Origin: Rhizomicrobium sp.
Lineage (GTDB): Bacteria; Pseudomonadota; Alphaproteobacteria; Micropepsales; Micropepsaceae
Length of the DNA stretch: 64,000 nucleotides
NCBI GenBank assembly: GCA_037200985.1
Contig: JBBCGJ010000001.1
Location: 3,448,756 to 3,512,755, forward strand
Direction of reading: 5' to 3'
The notes beneath the pieces were generated by a model that made no database searches, was not told where the DNA came from, and worked only from the letters and a program-made list of their open reading frames with translations. Position numbers and translations under genes: made by a program. Below are positions 6,747 to 14,764 of the stretch, in pieces; position 1 is the first letter of the stretch; each line of letters opens with the position of its first letter.

Positions 6747-8264
6747 TCAGTGAGGTTTGGTGTCCTTGCGGCGGATCGCCATCGCGCGGGCGGCCTTTGC
6801 GTCGGCCTCCGTGGGGGCGCTGGCCTTGGCGCGCGCCTTCTTGCGCGAACCGGCCTTCTTGTCCTTGAGCTCGCCATCGGTGCTGGCCGCCTCGGCATTC
6901 TGCGCCGGATCGATTGGGTCCCAGCTGCCGATGCCCTGCAACACGCGGTCGGCGTGCTTGATGGTGTTCACGTGGCCGTAGTGCTCCTCGATCATCTTGA
7001 CTGACGTGCCCATCTGCTCGGCCAGGAAATACACATCGACGCCCTCGCTCAAGCGAAGCGTGGCGTAGGTGTGGCGGAAGCAATAGGTCGAGCGCGGAAT
7101 ACCCTGCGGGCCGTCGCGCAGCTCGGCAAAGTTCAGCATCATGTCGATGAGGCGCTTATAGAGCGACTTGTCGGACTTGCCGTTGTGGGTCGAGAATACC
7201 GGATCGGCAGGCCCCGTAGCCCTGCTCAGTTTGCGAATACGGTCGAGGTAATCACCGACGCTTGCGGGAGCGACCAGCTTGCGCGACTTGCCCTTTCCGG
7301 TCACGTAGAGCACGACCAGCTCGCGCCCTTCGCGGTCCTTGGCATGGGTGACGTCCCGCCAGCGCAGATTGCGTGCCTCGGGCGGCCGCATGCCGGTGTT
7401 GCACATGACGAGCATGAAGTTATAGGCAACCTCGCGATACCATTTCGAGCGGGCGTCTGTCGCCTCCTTGATCCAATCGCGAGCCTTGGTATGCAGGCGG
7501 CGGTATTCCTCCAGCGTGAACTCGTCGCGCCGCAGCTTCTTGAGATTGAGTCTGCCTTCGAAGCGCTTTTCGGCCGACACGTAGCGTTTGCGCTGCGCGT
7601 AGGCCATGACCGCACCGAAGATGGACATCTCGAAACCGATGGTGGCGTCGCTGACGATGATCCACGGCTTGTCCTTGCCCTTGGCGGTGGCGTTGACCTT
7701 GGGAAACTTGCGCCCGTCTATTTTGGCGCGCTTTGCTTTGGCGCGGGCGGCGTCGGCCGCGTCGGCCAGTTTCTTCGACCGCTCGGCTTCCTCATCGGTG
7801 CGCGGGCGGGTAAAGCCGGGACGCGCCATGCGGCCCTCTCCATAGGCGCGGCGCCAGTTGGGGTAGTTCTCCCAGCGGTCGGACCCGATGAGGTTGATCT
7901 GAATGGAGCCAACGTAAGCGTTGAGCTTGCTTTCGATCACCGAGCGGATGCGCTTCACGCGCTCGTAGGTGATCTGGCCGGCCTTGGCCCGCAGCTCCTC
8001 CTCGGCAAGGAAGTCCTTCGCGATCTGGCGGAAAGGCCGGTTGAACAGCGGCATGTCGTGCTTGATGGCGACACGCAACTCGATTTCCTGCTCCCCCGCC
8101 ATGCGGCGCGCATCTTCGATGTACGGCGTCTTGAGGGAGACCGTCTTGTAGCGGTCCTGCTTCGGCAGCCGCATCCGGCAATACCAGTCCTTGTGATCCA
8201 CGTCAGCGCGCCGAAAGATCACGACGCCGCGCTTCACCTCCTCCTTGTCCATCATGAACGCCAT
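6747..8264 (-). CDS. Site-specific tyrosine recombinase/integrase, 505 aa
   Basis: The protein starts at ATG 8262-8264 behind GGAGG. Residues about 80-260 are an arm/core-binding region, long and lysine-rich. The catalytic domain has box I (NTGMRPPEARNLRW, Arg293), the beta-hairpin lysine (TGKGKSRK, about 324-329), box II (STYCFRHTYATLRL, Arg397) and the nucleophile in EEHYGHV (Tyr429). Two usual residues differ: Tyr394 stands where box II normally has His, and Thr420 stands where a GH/GW is usual. The C-terminal 60 residues are Ala/Lys-rich. It lies at the right end of the accessory segment and probably mobilised it. A 167-bp palindromic element lies upstream. Confidence 0.9.
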   Translation of the reverse strand: MAFMMDKEEVKRGVVIFRRADVDHKDWYCRMRLPKQDRYKTVSLKTPYIEDARRMAGEQEIELRVAIKHDMPLFNRPFRQIAKDFLAEEELRAKAGQITYERVKRIRSVIESKLNAYVGSIQINLIGSDRWENYPNWRRAYGEGRMARPGFTRPRTDEEAERSKKLADAADAARAKAKRAKIDGRKFPKVNATAKGKDKPWIIVSDATIGFEMSIFGAVMAYAQRKRYVSAEKRFEGRLNLKKLRRDEFTLEEYRRLHTKARDWIKEATDARSKWYREVAYNFMLVMCNTGMRPPEARNLRWRDVTHAKDREGRELVVLYVTGKGKSRKLVAPASVGDYLDRIRKLSRATGPADPVFSTHNGKSDKSLYKRLIDMMLNFAELRDGPQGIPRSTYCFRHTYATLRLSEGVDVYFLAEQMGTSVKMIEEHYGHVNTIKHADRVLQGIGSWDPIDPAQNAEAASTDGELKDKKAGSRKKARAKASAPTEADAKAARAMAIRRKDTKPH

Positions 8265-8396
8265 GACGCCTCCGATCCTGTGCAGATTCTGTGTAGGTTT
8301 TCCATCGTAAGTATTTGATTGATCGTGCTGTGTGGGTTTTGTGTAGATACTTTATACCAGAAATAGTTGTTTACTTCTAGTTATTTAGCTTATTAT

Positions 8397-8563
8397 TGTC
8401 ATCCCCGGCCGAGCATCACGCAGTGATGCGGGGAAGGGGACCCAGGCGCTCAAGCGTCCCCGTCGCTGCAATTCAAGTACGAACGCATCGGCATCACGCC
8501 ATGTCGAACCACCTGGGTCCCCTTCCCCTCACACCGCTTCGCGGTGTTCGGCCGGGGATGACA
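8397..8563. repeat. 167-bp nested palindromic element
   Basis: The outer arms are 16-bp perfect (TGTCATCCCCGGCCGA / TCGGCCGGGGATGACA). Inner arms GGGGAAGGGGACCCAGG / CCTGGGTCCCCTTCCCC pair over 17 bp, and small hairpins (GCATCACGCAGTGATGC and ACACCGCTTCGCGGTGT) sit between them. The TGTCATCCCCGG...GATGACA ends are typical of repeated palindromes in alphaproteobacterial intergenic DNA. It begins after an A/T-rich stretch (8310-8395) that may be the edge of the accessory segment. Confidence 0.75.
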
Positions 8564-8582
8564 AGTGGTACACAATGGCCCT

Positions 8583-9140
8583 ATGTCCGACACGCTTCGC
8601 TTCATCGCCCGCCTGATCGCCCAGCCCCGTGCCGTCGGCGCCATCGCGCCGTCGTCGAAGGCGCTGGCGCGGGCTATGGCCGGCGAGATCGACGCTGGCG
8701 GAGACGGACCCGTGTTGGAATTGGGCCCGGGCACCGGCGTGGCGACGCAGGCGCTGATCGCGCGCGGCATCGCGCCGGAGCGCATCTGGGCGGTGGAATA
8801 TGACGGCAATTTCGCCCGGCTGATCGCGGCGCGCTTCGCCGGCGTGCATGTCATCGCGGGCGACGCCTTCGACCTCGACAAGACGCTGGGCGCCCGCGCG
8901 CTTCCGCCCTTCGCCGGGGCGATCTCGGGCGTGCCGCTGCTCAACCATTCCATGGCGCGGCGGCAGGTGTTCCTCGAAGGCGTGCTGGCGCGGCTGGAAC
9001 CCGGGGCGCCCTATGTGCAGTTCTCCTACGGGATGCACGCCCCCGTCGCACCGCCGGCCGGCGTCACGGTGCACCAGTCGGCATTCGTGCTGTTCAACCT
9101 GCCCCCGGCGCGGGTGTGGGTGTATCGGCGACTTGGGTGA
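8583..9140 (+). CDS. SAM-dependent methyltransferase, PmtA-like (phospholipid N-methyltransferase family)
   Basis: The 185-aa product starts MSDTLRFIARLIAQPRAVGA. An AIAPSSKALAR segment is followed by the SAM-binding motif I VLELGPGTGV (44-53) and the acidic motif II residue in WAVEYDGNF. This order (RPRxVGAIxPSS before motif I) is typical of Rhodobacter-type PmtA phosphatidylethanolamine N-methyltransferases and their relatives. Length also fits. In that role it would methylate PE toward phosphatidylcholine at the inner membrane. Related rRNA adenine dimethylase-fold enzymes of unknown substrate share these motifs, so the substrate is not certain. Its end overlaps the convergent gene by 47 bases. 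Confidence 0.7.
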   Translation: MSDTLRFIARLIAQPRAVGAIAPSSKALARAMAGEIDAGGDGPVLELGPGTGVATQALIARGIAPERIWAVEYDGNFARLIAARFAGVHVIAGDAFDLDKTLGARALPPFAGAISGVPLLNHSMARRQVFLEGVLARLEPGAPYVQFSYGMHAPVAPPAGVTVHQSAFVLFNLPPARVWVYRRLG

Positions 9141-9396
9141 CCTGCAGGCCGAATTTTCCGGCTGCGAAATGCGCGACAAAGCCGCAGGGCGAGATCAGCG
9201 TCACCATCGGCACCAGCGGTCCGACCAGCGAGACGCGACCGTCACGCAGCAGCGGCATCGAGACGGCCAGCGATGGACCGACCTCCCATGTGTTTGCGCC
9301 GCACCACGGGCATGCGGCAGGCTTGAGCGTACCCTTCATCGCCTGGGCGATGTAGTCGCGTTCCGCCTGTGTCAGGAGACCTTTGTCGTCAGGCAT
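9094..9396 (-). CDS. Hypothetical protein with a CPWC motif
   Basis: ATG 9394-9396 follows GGGAGG. The 100-aa product has CPWC at about residues 29-32 (AACPWCGANTWEVG), like half a zinc ribbon, and only one other Cys (SPCGF near 71). The middle is hydrophobic (VSLVGPLVPMVTLISPCGFV) and may be a membrane segment. The C-terminus is Pro/Thr-rich. It lies downstream of pckA beyond a terminator and overlaps the 3' end of the methyltransferase gene convergently. Not recognised. Confidence 0.55.
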   Translation of the reverse strand: MPDDKGLLTQAERDYIAQAMKGTLKPAACPWCGANTWEVGPSLAVSMPLLRDGRVSLVGPLVPMVTLISPCGFVAHFAAGKFGLQVTQVADTPTPAPGAG

Positions 9397-9412
9397 CGAT
9401 CCTCCCTTAAGC

Positions 9413-9442
9413 AAAAGGCCCGCGACGGGTCGCGGGCCTTTC
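9413..9442 (-). terminator. Rho-independent terminator of pckA
   Basis: AAAGGCCCGCGA (9414-9425) pairs with TCGCGGGCCTTT (9430-9441) around CGGG, followed on the minus strand by TTTTGCTT. It lies about 20 bases beyond the pckA stop. Confidence 0.85.
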
Positions 9443-9460
9443 GATGTCATGATCGAGAGA

Positions 9461-11059
9461 CTACTCCGCCGCGACGGCCAGGGCGGGGGCGGCTTCCAGG
9501 ACGTCCTGGCCGACATGGGCCTCGAACTTCTCGAAATTCTTGCGGAACATGCCGACCAGCTTGGTCGCCTGCGCGTCATAGGCCGACTTGTCGGCCCAGG
9601 TGTCGCGCGGGTTCAGGATCTTCGAGTCGACGCCGTGCACCGCCACCGGCACGCGGAAGCGGAAATGCGGATCGACCCGCATCTCGGCATTGGCGAGGCT
9701 GCCGTCCAGCGCGGCGTTGAGCAGGACGCGCGTCGCCTTGATCGGCATGCGCGAGCCGGTGCCGAAGGCCCCGCCCGTCCAGCCGGTGTTGACCAGCCAG
9801 CAATCGGCCTGGTGCAGGCCGATCAGGTCGCGCAGCAGGTTGCCGTATTCGGACGGATGGCGCGGCATGAAGGGGGCGCCGAAGCAGGTGGAGAAGGTGG
9901 GCTGCGGCTCTTTCCCCAGGCCCTTCTCGGTGCCGGCGACCTTGGCGGTGAAGCCGGAGAGGAAATGGTACATCGCCTGGCTGGGCGTCAGCTTGGCGAT
10001 CGGCGGCAGCACGCCGAAGGCATCGGCCGTCAGCATGATGACGTTCTTGGGGTGGCCGGCGCGGCCGGTCTCCGACGCGTTCGGAATGAAATCGATCGGA
10101 TAGGCGGCGCGGGTGTTCTCCGCGTAATGCGCGCTGTCGAGGTCGAGGACGCGGGTCGCATCGTCCATCACCACGTTCTCGAGCACGGTGCCGAAGCGTT
10201 CCGTGGTCGAGAAGATCTCCGGCTCGGCCTCGCGGGAGAGCTTGATCACCTTGGCGTAGCAGCCGCCTTCGAAATTGAACACGCCGTGCTCGGACCAGCC
10301 ATGCTCGTCGTCGCCGATCAGCGTGCGCGAGGCGTCGGCCGACAGCGTCGTCTTGCCGGTGCCGGAGAGGCCGAAGAAGATCGCCGACTTGCCGTCCTTG
10401 CCGACATTGGCCGAGCAGTGCATCGGCATCACCCGCTTGGGCGGCAGGAGGTAGTTCAGGATCGTGAACACCGACTTCTTCATTTCGCCGGCATAGGAGG
10501 TGCCGCCGATCAGGACGAGCTTCCTGGTGAAGTTCACCGCGATGACCGTCTTGCTGGCGCAGCCATGCTTGGCCGGATTGGCCTCGAAGCTCGGCAGGTC
10601 GACAATGGTGAATTCCGGCGCGAAATCCTTGAGCTGCTCAGCGGTCGGGCGGATCAGGAGCTGGTGCACGAAGAGCGAGTGCCAGGCATATTCGGTGACG
10701 ATCCGCACCGGCAGGCGGTGCGCCAGGTCGGCGCCGCCGAACAGGTCCTTGGCGAAGAGTTCCTTGCCTTCGGCGAAGGCGACCATGTCGGCATAGAGGG
10801 CGTCGAAATGCGCCGGGGACATCGGCTTGTTGTTGTCCCACCAGATGTTCGGCTCGCTGGCGGCGTCGCGCACGACGAACTTGTCGGAGGCGGAACGGCC
10901 GGTGTGCTCGCCCGTGAGCACGACGAGCGGGCCGTCCTTGGCGAGGCGCCCCTCGCCCCGCCGGATCGCGATCTCGTAGAGCTCTGCCGGGGTCAGGTTC
11001 CACCGGACGGCTTTGAGACTGCGAAAGCCTTGCTGCTCAAGGCCATAGGCGCTGGACAT
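9461..11059 (-). CDS. pckA: Phosphoenolpyruvate carboxykinase (ATP)
   Basis: This 532-aa enzyme matches the usual length of ATP-dependent PEPCK. It converts oxaloacetate and ATP to PEP, ADP and CO2, the first committed step of gluconeogenesis, in the cytoplasm. Visible motifs are the oxaloacetate-binding [15 protein letters not shown] near residue 50, the kinase-1a P-loop [11 protein letters not shown] near 235, and the metal-binding LIGDDEHGW soon after. Also present are the PEPCK signature region upstream of the P-loop (PMHCSANVG) and the adenine-site block [14 protein letters not shown]. It is transcribed alone, divergent from moeB, and ends at a clear terminator. The 150-bp divergent promoter region is A/T-rich, but I could not fix a promoter. 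Confidence 0.97.
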   Translation of the reverse strand: MSSAYGLEQQGFRSLKAVRWNLTPAELYEIAIRRGEGRLAKDGPLVVLTGEHTGRSASDKFVVRDAASEPNIWWDNNKPMSPAHFDALYADMVAFAEGKELFAKDLFGGADLAHRLPVRIVTEYAWHSLFVHQLLIRPTAEQLKDFAPEFTIVDLPSFEANPAKHGCASKTVIAVNFTRKLVLIGGTSYAGEMKKSVFTILNYLLPPKRVMPMHCSANVGKDGKSAIFFGLSGTGKTTLSADASRTLIGDDEHGWSEHGVFNFEGGCYAKVIKLSREAEPEIFSTTERFGTVLENVVMDDATRVLDLDSAHYAENTRAAYPIDFIPNASETGRAGHPKNVIMLTADAFGVLPPIAKLTPSQAMYHFLSGFTAKVAGTEKGLGKEPQPTFSTCFGAPFMPRHPSEYGNLLRDLIGLHQADCWLVNTGWTGGAFGTGSRMPIKATRVLLNAALDGSLANAEMRVDPHFRFRVPVAVHGVDSKILNPRDTWADKSAYDAQATKLVGMFRKNFEKFEAHVGQDVLEAAPALAVAAE

Positions 11060-11289
11060 GGACTACCTCAAGGTGAAAGCGGACCGGCGCCGGACCGGCA
11101 CAGGTTCTTTGGGACTGGCTCGCAAAATAGAGACTGGCGCCCCCGCGAGCAACGCGAGGTTCGATTCAAGGTTTCTCAAGAAATGTTACTGATTTCAAAC
11201 GGTTAATTATGACACCGGTAGCAATATCGGGCGTCACTCCGCCGCGCATGACGGTTTTGAGGCGCCCGCCAATGGGTTATGACCTGCCC

Positions 11290-12084
11290 ATGGCCCTGTC
11301 CGACGACGAGATCGACCGCTATGCCCGCCATATCGTCCTGCGCGAGGTGGGCGGCACCGGCCAGCGCAGGCTGAAGGACGCCCGTGTCCTGGTGATCGGG
11401 GCGGGCGGGCTTGGCAGTCCCGTCATCCTCTATCTGGCGGCCGCCGGGGTGGGGACGATCGGGATCGCCGATTTCGACACGGTGAGCCTTTCCAACCTGC
11501 AGCGCCAGATCGCCCATCGCACGGCGGATATCGGCCGGCCGAAGACGGAGTCGGCGCGCGCCGCCGCGCTGGCGATCAATCCGAACGTCCGGATCGAGAC
11601 CCATGACCTGCGGCTCGCCCCCGACAATGCGCCGGCGCTGATCGGCGAATACGACATCGTCGCCGACGGGTCGGACAATTTCGCCACGCGCTTCCTTGTC
11701 AACGATGCCTGCTTCTTCGCGCGGAAGACACTGGTGTCGGCCGCGGTGACGGAGTTCGACGGCCAGCTCGCGACCTTCAAGGCGCATGAGCCCGGCTGCC
11801 CCTGCTATCGCTGCCTGTTCCCCGAGGCGCCGCCGCCGGGCACCGCGCCATCCTGCTCGGAGTCCGGCGTGCTCGGCGCCGCGGCCGGCGTGATGGGGAC
11901 GCTGCAGGCGCTGGAGGTGATCAAGGAGATCACCGGGGCCGGCGAATCCATGGCCGGCAAGCTTCTGATTTACGAAGCGCTAACCACGCGCTTCCGCACC
12001 GTGCGCTTCAAGCCGGATCCGGCCTGCGCCCTGTGCGGTGCGGTGCCGACGATCCGCGCCGGATCACGCTTAACCGCGATTTAA
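11290..12084 (+). CDS. moeB: Molybdopterin-synthase adenylyltransferase MoeB (ThiF/HesA family)
   Basis: Starting at ATG 11290 gives 264 aa beginning MALSDDEIDRYARHIVLREV, the normal N-terminus of MoeB. Upstream in-frame ATGs (11209, 11272) would add an atypical leader. The nucleotide-binding motif VIGAGGLGSP is at about 35-44, and the metal Cys pairs are CPCYRC and CALC. The SCSESGVLG segment is the usual region of the second catalytic site. The enzyme adenylates the C-terminus of MoaD (or a ThiS-like carrier) before sulfur loading. No rhodanese domain is fused. The partner genes are not nearby, so a ThiF role cannot be excluded. Confidence 0.85.
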   Translation: MALSDDEIDRYARHIVLREVGGTGQRRLKDARVLVIGAGGLGSPVILYLAAAGVGTIGIADFDTVSLSNLQRQIAHRTADIGRPKTESARAAALAINPNVRIETHDLRLAPDNAPALIGEYDIVADGSDNFATRFLVNDACFFARKTLVSAAVTEFDGQLATFKAHEPGCPCYRCLFPEAPPPGTAPSCSESGVLGAAAGVMGTLQALEVIKEITGAGESMAGKLLIYEALTTRFRTVRFKPDPACALCGAVPTIRAGSRLTAI

Positions 12085-12135
12085 TTCCCGAAAATACATA
12101 GTGCCCATGCCGCCGACATCGGTCGCAGGGAGCGC

Positions 12136-13860
12136 ATGGCGCAGTCCATCCACTACGAAGTCTTTTCCCGCCAGGGCGCCAAGGGCGGCTGGAAGATGCT
12201 CGACGTCCGCACCGAGCGCGATGCGGCTATCCAATACGCCCAGAACCTGATGGCCGAGGAAAAGGCGACCGGGGTGAAGGTCGTCAAGGAGACCTATAAC
12301 GACGAGACCGGCGATTATCTCACGCTGAAGATTTTCGAGGACGGCCACAACCAGGTGAAGACCACGCCGGCGCAGGAAGACGTGCCGCATGCGCTGCCCT
12401 GCTTCAAGCCGGACGATCTTTATTCCTATCACGCGCGCGCGACGATGACCCGGCTCATTCCGGACTTCCTCAGCCGCAACAAGATCACCATCACCGAGCT
12501 CAGCCATCGCGCCGATCTTCTGGAGAAGCTCGAGGCCACCGGCACGCTCCTGCAGCACGCGATCCAGAAGATCGCGGTGGCCCAGGCGGCGTCGACCACC
12601 ACGCCGGTCGCACAGATCATCAAGAGCCTGAACGAGCTGACCACCAAGGCGTTCAATCGCGTCTATCGCGACGACCGCGCCAAGCTGTTCCCGAGCACCA
12701 AGCCGGGCGGCTTCGGCGCGCTGGCGGTCAAGCTGGCGGCGCAGCCCGACGGGCTCTATGTCCTGAACGGCGCGATCGCCAACCATCTGCGCAACGCGGG
12801 CGGCTGGGACGAGAAGGTGCTGCGCCTCCTGAAGATCATGGCCGAGGCACCGGCGGAAGGGCCGGGGCGCACCCTGCTGCTGAGCGCCATCGATTCGCTG
12901 CTGGCCGAGATCCTGACGGGATCGGCGGCGCTGCACGAGCTGATCGGCGATAGCGAGAATCTGGGCGAGGCGCTGATGAGCCTGGTCCGGCTGTTCCTCG
13001 GCCAGGAGCCGCTCGGCGCCGGGGCGCGCGCCGGATTGATCGCGCTGACCCAGAATTTCGCCGCCGACAACCTGCCCGAGGCGCGCACCGCGGTCGCGAG
13101 CCGCATCATGGCGGAGTTCAAGAGCCCCAAGCGGCTGGTGCCGACCGCGCTGGACGAGGAATTCAAGACACTGCGCCAGATCGCCAATCGCGTCGTGCTC
13201 GGGATCGGCAAATATCTCAGCCACGAAGACCTGATCGGCGCCTTCACGCTGCGCTCCAAGCGGCTGGTGACGCATGAGACGCTGGGCGAATACATGGCGG
13301 GCGCCGCCACGCCGGATGAGAAGCTGGAACGGCTTCTGTTCGTCGAGGAGAACATCATCGGGGCGGAGAACAAGCGCCAGCTCTCGACCTTCGTCCTGCC
13401 GCTCCTCACCGCGGCCAGTTTCGAGACCCATTTCACCGTCGCCCGGACGCCGGTGCTGGCGCGGCTGCAGCGCCTGGCGCAGCTTCAGGCGCGGATCCGG
13501 CGCTCTGGCTTCCAGGAGAACCAGCGCCAGGAGATGGCGGAGGTGCTCGACAAGCTCGCCTGCACGCTCGAGGCGCGCGCGAAGATCTTCGAGGCGATCG
13601 AGACCAAGCCGGGGAGCCCGTCCGACAAGGCGACCACGATCCTGAAGCTGTGCACCGGCGGGATGCTGACCGAGGGCCGCCTGTCGGGCCGCGCCCGCGA
13701 CATGGTGCTCGGCTATCTGGGCCGGCCGGGGTTCCTGAGCGGCTATATCGCGCAATCCGCGCCGCCGCGCGACGCCGACGCCGCCGTGGCCGAGCTGATG
13801 GCGATGCTGGGCAAGGCCGGCATCACGGCCGAGACCGGGCTCAAGAACATCGCCGCCTGA
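12136..13860 (+). CDS. Large uncharacterised protein, 574 aa
   Basis: The gene starts at ATG 12136 with GGGAGCGC just before it. The first 70 residues form a compact domain (VFSRQGAKGGWKMLDVRTER...LKIFEDGHNQV). The rest is almost all helical and Ala/Leu-rich, with repeated helix-turn patterns from about 110 to the end, so it resembles an alpha-solenoid scaffold. There is no signal peptide, membrane helix, Walker motif or obvious catalytic motif. It follows moeB by 51 bases and may share its transcript. I cannot name a domain. Its intact coding pattern and GC-rich codon use show that it is a real, vertically inherited gene. Confidence 0.8.
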   Translation: MAQSIHYEVFSRQGAKGGWKMLDVRTERDAAIQYAQNLMAEEKATGVKVVKETYNDETGDYLTLKIFEDGHNQVKTTPAQEDVPHALPCFKPDDLYSYHARATMTRLIPDFLSRNKITITELSHRADLLEKLEATGTLLQHAIQKIAVAQAASTTTPVAQIIKSLNELTTKAFNRVYRDDRAKLFPSTKPGGFGALAVKLAAQPDGLYVLNGAIANHLRNAGGWDEKVLRLLKIMAEAPAEGPGRTLLLSAIDSLLAEILTGSAALHELIGDSENLGEALMSLVRLFLGQEPLGAGARAGLIALTQNFAADNLPEARTAVASRIMAEFKSPKRLVPTALDEEFKTLRQIANRVVLGIGKYLSHEDLIGAFTLRSKRLVTHETLGEYMAGAATPDEKLERLLFVEENIIGAENKRQLSTFVLPLLTAASFETHFTVARTPVLARLQRLAQLQARIRRSGFQENQRQEMAEVLDKLACTLEARAKIFEAIETKPGSPSDKATTILKLCTGGMLTEGRLSGRARDMVLGYLGRPGFLSGYIAQSAPPRDADAAVAELMAMLGKAGITAETGLKNIAA

Positions 13861-13901
13861 GGCGGGCGCACAGCTTCGTCCGAATCCAGCCACATCCACG
13901 C

Positions 13902-13981
13902 CGTCATCGCCCGCGTCTGCGGGCGATCCATCTCGGCCGCTGCGTGAAAATCGGGTTGCCCGGACAAGCCGGGCAATGACG
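13902..13981. repeat. Short palindromic intergenic repeat (GTCATCGCC type)
   Basis: CGTCATCGCCCGC...GCGGGCGATCC and TTGCCCGGACAAGCCGGGCAATGACG make two hairpins with complementary outer ends (CGTCAT / ATGACG). A related copy is at 54170-54255. It fills the gap between the 574-aa gene and the ASCH gene. Confidence 0.7.
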
Positions 13982-14018
13982 ACTATTCTGGAAAGCGCAT
14001 CGCGAGTCCGACAACGCC

Positions 14019-14294
14019 ATGATGTTCACGAAGAAGCTGCGCGAGCCCGTCATGCGCGGCAAGATCACGACCAGCATTCGCATCTGGCAGAAGCCGCGCG
14101 TGAAGGTCGGCGGCACCTATGCGCTGGGGCCTGGGCGTATCCGCGTGACATCGATCAAGGAGATCGGCCTCGCCGACATCACGCCCAGGATGGCGCGGGA
14201 TTCCGGCTTCGAGGGCGTCGTCGACCTGCTGAAGACCGCCAAGCACGGGCCGGGCGAGCGGGTGTATCTGGTCGAGTTCGTGTACGAGGAATAG
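14019..14294 (+). CDS. ASCH-domain (PUA-like) protein
   Basis: The 91-aa product starts MMFTKKLREPVMRGKITTSI, then RIWQKPRVKVGGTYALGPGRIRV, and ends with GERVYLVEFVYEE. This pattern, Thr-Ser-Ile-Arg-x-Trp followed by a short beta-barrel, is that of small stand-alone ASCH proteins, a PUA-related fold proposed to bind RNA or modified nucleotides. Either of two tandem ATGs (14019, 14022) could start it, and neither has a strong ribosome-binding site. It stands alone between a palindromic repeat and the convergent toxin-antitoxin remnant. Confidence 0.7.
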   Translation: MMFTKKLREPVMRGKITTSIRIWQKPRVKVGGTYALGPGRIRVTSIKEIGLADITPRMARDSGFEGVVDLLKTAKHGPGERVYLVEFVYEE

Positions 14295-14296
14295 GG

Positions 14297-14477
14297 TCAG
14301 TCCGGCGCGAGTGTAGACAGTTCGACCGCAATATCCATTGCGCCGTGTAGGACACGTACGACCTTGACCTGCGGGCCACCCAACAAAAAATATGCAATCA
14401 AATACCGCTTGAAACGGGACGATACCCGCATCAGCCGAATATCGGGATTGGCCGTCGCGGCACGAGCGACAGGGCAC
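14297..14477 (-). pseudogene. Truncated ParE/RelE-type toxin remnant
   Basis: Downstream of the antitoxin on the same strand, the residues RFKRYLIAYFLLGGPQVKV and VRVLHGAMDIAVEL match the C-terminal third of ParE-family toxins (…RYLIFY…EIVRVLHGARD…). Only about 45 of the usual 95 residues are recognisable. The N-terminal helices that carry the hairpin and most of the substrate-contacting face are absent, and the frame instead runs back into the antitoxin gene in another frame. A deletion is the simplest reading, so the toxin is probably dead. Confidence 0.6.
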
Positions 14478-14747
14478 TCATCTGCGCCTTTTGGCGCGAT
14501 CGATACCTTCCTGAACGGCGCGATCAATCAGTTCCGGCGTCAGCTCGCCGGCATCTGGCGATGCCAGGCCTTCCTCGATCTTCTTCAGGAACCACGGCTG
14601 CCGCGCAATGGCGTCGAGTTCGTCGCGATCTTCCAGCAAGAGAGACTCGATGTACCCGTCGGTCGTCGCAAAGCCCGCCTCGGCCGCGTTTTTCGCGGCC
14701 ACCGCGAGAGCTTCCTGTGAAATCTCGATCTTCGCCTTGGCGTTCAT
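14478..14747 (-). CDS. Antitoxin-like protein, partner of a decayed ParE
   Basis: The 89-aa product starts MNAKAKIEISQEALAVAAKN. It continues with FATTDGYIESLLLEDRDELDAIARQPWFLKKIEEGLASPDAGE and ends KRRR. The start resembles the ribbon-helix-helix DNA-binding half of ParD/CopG-like antitoxins, and the acidic helical tail is the usual toxin-binding part. The toxin gene downstream is truncated, so this is an orphan antitoxin. It may still repress its own promoter or neutralise related toxins. It lies 17 bases from the polA stop on the same strand. Confidence 0.65.
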   Translation of the reverse strand: MNAKAKIEISQEALAVAAKNAAEAGFATTDGYIESLLLEDRDELDAIARQPWFLKKIEEGLASPDAGELTPELIDRAVQEGIDRAKRRR

Positions 14748-14764
14748 AAGCCCGTTCTACCACA

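Noticed and set aside
7071-8318. A 415-residue plus-strand frame antisense to the integrase
   Set aside because: The integrase has all four strong catalytic motifs; the antisense product is Arg/Gly-rich with none.
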